DNA of 44,936 bases from Myxococcales bacterium (lineage in GTDB: Bacteria > Myxococcota_A > UBA9042 > UBA3505): assembly GCA_002728755.1 (NCBI GenBank), contig PBVT01000105.1:1-44936 (forward strand), given 5' to 3'. Positions 43,604-44,936 of the stretch are shown piece after piece. The translations under genes were made by a program, and so were the position numbers. Each line of letters opens with the position of its first letter. Positions within the stretch are counted from its first letter, which is position 1. The notes below the pieces were generated by a model. It made no database searches, was not told the origin of the DNA, and was given only the letters and a program-made list of their open reading frames with translations.

Positions 43604-44404
43604 ATGCGCTGCACAGAACAAACGATAGTCAACGAAGACAGGCTGACCGCGCTCCTTGAGGCGGTGGGGCCCCATCGAATAAAGATTCTCGAGCATCCCG
43701 TGTATGAGCGACTCAACACATTGGATGATGTTCGGGCCTTTATGGGCAGCCATGTTTTCGCGGTATGGGACTTTATGTGTCTACTCAAAGCATTGCAGCG
43801 AAAGCTCACATGCGTTGACGTGCCGTGGATCCCCGTAGGAGATAAGGAAACACGTCGGCTCATCAATGAGATCGTTCTTGCAGAAGAGAGCGATGAGATG
43901 ACCCCAGGGTCCTTCCAGAGTCATTACGAGATGTATCGGACAGCGATGGAGACATGTGGTGCCTCCTCCGAGGCGATCGATACCTTGATGGATGCCCTGC
44001 GACGCGGTGCAAGCATGGAAGAGTCGCTGCTATGTTCTGCAATACCCGACCATGTACGTGCGTTCTCTGGTGCAACGGCGCGGGTAATCCAGGGTGAGAA
44101 AATACATGCGATCGCGGGGGCCTTCACAATCGGTAGAGAGAGCACTATCCCGTCCATGTTCCGAGAATTGGTGCGACGACTTCGTGGTCGTCACCCGAAA
44201 GAGCTCTCAGTCCTGGTTGATTATCTAGACCGCCATATTGAGTTGGATGACGAACACCATGGGCCGATGGCTATGAAAATGTTGTCGAATCTCTGTGGTG
44301 ATAGTGATGAGAAATGGAAAGAGGCCACAGCCGCCGCGATTGATGCACTAACGGCCAGACACATTCTCTGGGATGGTGTTTGTAAGAACTTAAAGGCCCA
44401 TTAA
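43604..44404 (+). CDS. DUF3050 family heme-oxygenase-like protein
   Basis: 266 residues, all helical. Follows DUF3050 throughout: EHPVYERLNTLDDVRAFMGSH then VFAVWDFMCLLKALQ, TCVDVPWIP, INEIVLAEESDE, SHYEMYRTAME, AFTIGRE, and RHIELDDEHHGPMAM near the end. Conserved Glu/His sets (EESDE, SHYEMY, ELDDEHHG) suit a di-iron or heme-oxygenase-like fold; the reaction is unknown. Start at 43604 chosen by family similarity, with only a weak ribosome site. Confidence 0.88.
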   Translation: MRCTEQTIVNEDRLTALLEAVGPHRIKILEHPVYERLNTLDDVRAFMGSHVFAVWDFMCLLKALQRKLTCVDVPWIPVGDKETRRLINEIVLAEESDEMTPGSFQSHYEMYRTAMETCGASSEAIDTLMDALRRGASMEESLLCSAIPDHVRAFSGATARVIQGEKIHAIAGAFTIGRESTIPSMFRELVRRLRGRHPKELSVLVDYLDRHIELDDEHHGPMAMKMLSNLCGDSDEKWKEATAAAIDALTARHILWDGVCKNLKAH

Positions 44405-44454
44405 TCAGGGGCCACCGGTTCCTATAGCAAGCGGCTCGAACTGGACGGAATAGG

Positions 44455-44936
44455 ATGGCCGTTATCAGCATAAAAGAGCTCCTGGTACGGATTGGCGCCC
44501 TCTACCTTTTGGTGTTTGCGAGCATAATGGCCTGCACCGGGCTGGAGTCCACTCCGGGTTCTGAGACCGAATCGAGGAACGTGGGGATCCCGGGCGATGC
44601 TCCCGATACCAGTGAGACAGCGCCGTTAGAGTTGGATGCGTCGGGCACGCTGACATTGACATTAAACACTGCCTCAACATGCCAGAATCCCTGTGTATTC
44701 TCAGCAAATGCTCAAGGCGGTATTGTGTCGGTTCGGTACGATGTGGATGGGCTGTCATTTGCCATGGGGTATCCTCCGGATTTCCAGGTAGAGCATTCTT
44801 TCGATGTGTTTGGAGAGCGTTTGATTTCGGCCATCGCGCTCGATCAAATGGGTAAACACCTGGCTTCGGATCAACGTCTGGTAGAAGTGATACCTGCCGA
44901 GCCTGACCCCGATCCCGAGCCTGACCCCGATCCCGA
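44455..44936 (+). CDS. Lipoprotein with Ig-like domain, 3' end missing
   Basis: 160 complete codons before the window ends. Signal peptide ends ASIMACTG (Cys27). A short Ser/Asp/Glu linker leads to an Ig-like beta domain (about 65-145) with NPCVFSANAQGG, VSVRYDVDG and RLISAIALDQMG. A Glu/Pro/Asp spacer (EPDPDPEPDPDP, an 18-bp repeat) begins at the edge. In this kind of organism such a layout often precedes a peptidoglycan-active or other catalytic domain, which is not visible here. GGACGGAATAGG precedes the ATG. Confidence 0.8.
   Translation, partial: MAVISIKELLVRIGALYLLVFASIMACTGLESTPGSETESRNVGIPGDAPDTSETAPLELDASGTLTLTLNTASTCQNPCVFSANAQGGIVSVRYDVDGLSFAMGYPPDFQVEHSFDVFGERLISAIALDQMGKHLASDQRLVEVIPAEPDPDPEPDPDP

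Noticed and set aside
1-44936. Defence island, prophage or mobile element
   Set aside because: No integrase, transposase, restriction, CRISPR-associated or toxin-antitoxin gene was found; base use is even across the window.

Overview
The window carries 41 confidently called protein genes (two cut by the window edges) plus two candidate short genes. No rRNA, tRNA, CRISPR array, insertion sequence or phage gene is visible. The best guess for the organism is a Gram-negative bacterium of the Myxococcota/Bradymonadota kind. Grounds: a PATAN (DUF4388) protein, Myxococcus-type cysteine-rich repeats, YHYH and PHP lipoproteins, and Asp/Thr/Ser-rich stalks behind lipoprotein signal peptides. 17 of the 41 proteins have a signal peptide ending in a lipobox cysteine, and none has Asp right after that cysteine, so all would be expected in the outer membrane. 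This placement is inference; no marker gene here fixes the taxonomy.

Layout. 1-5416: end of a PilZ-like/PATAN/J-like protein, a secreted PEBP protein, a PHP-domain lipoprotein, and a two-gene unit of a C45 acyltransferase-type peptidase with a small secreted protein. 5544-7405: methionine aminopeptidase and SelD. 7414-11792: two lipoproteins and a large sodium:solute symporter. 11957-13059: a PAPS-reductase-like protein tail to tail with dCMP deaminase. 13135-20348: lipase-like lipoprotein, YHYH lipoprotein, zinc-less MDR oxidoreductase, alkaline-phosphatase-superfamily lipoprotein, and a large lipoprotein with a beta-rich C-terminus. 20570-21673: peroxiredoxin and Fe-superoxide dismutase, convergent on a hairpin. 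21851-25575: serine/threonine dehydratase-type enzyme, glutathione transferase, stalked lipoprotein, DUF2237 protein. 25572-28927: GH92 mannosidase overlapping an SMP-30-like lipoprotein. 29136-30868: RRM protein, helix-hairpin-helix lipoprotein, His-rich lipoprotein. 31048-35000: GMP synthase and two Cys-rich lipoproteins. 35262-37535: GH31 sulfoquinovosidase-like lipoprotein. 37569-40102: exported protein, TetR regulator, a probable TetR-controlled 40-residue gene, membrane protein. 40307-44936: TTHB210-like lipoprotein, DoxX protein, fatty acid desaturase, small MotA-like protein, DUF3050 protein, and the start of another lipoprotein.

The genes read as housekeeping enzymes scattered among a dense set of surface lipoproteins (glycosidases, phosphatase, lipase, Cys-rich display proteins). 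Genes are tightly packed: ten convergent pairs end within -40 to +69 bp of each other, and two of these share the same 4-bp stop overlap. The candidate small gene at 38934-39056 adds an eleventh junction with that same overlap.

The most interesting item is the TetR region at 38844-39056. A TTGACA-17-TAGATT promoter is covered by a palindromic operator and points at an undescribed 40-residue ORF. Its stop codon interlocks with that of the convergent gene, as at two established gene pairs here.
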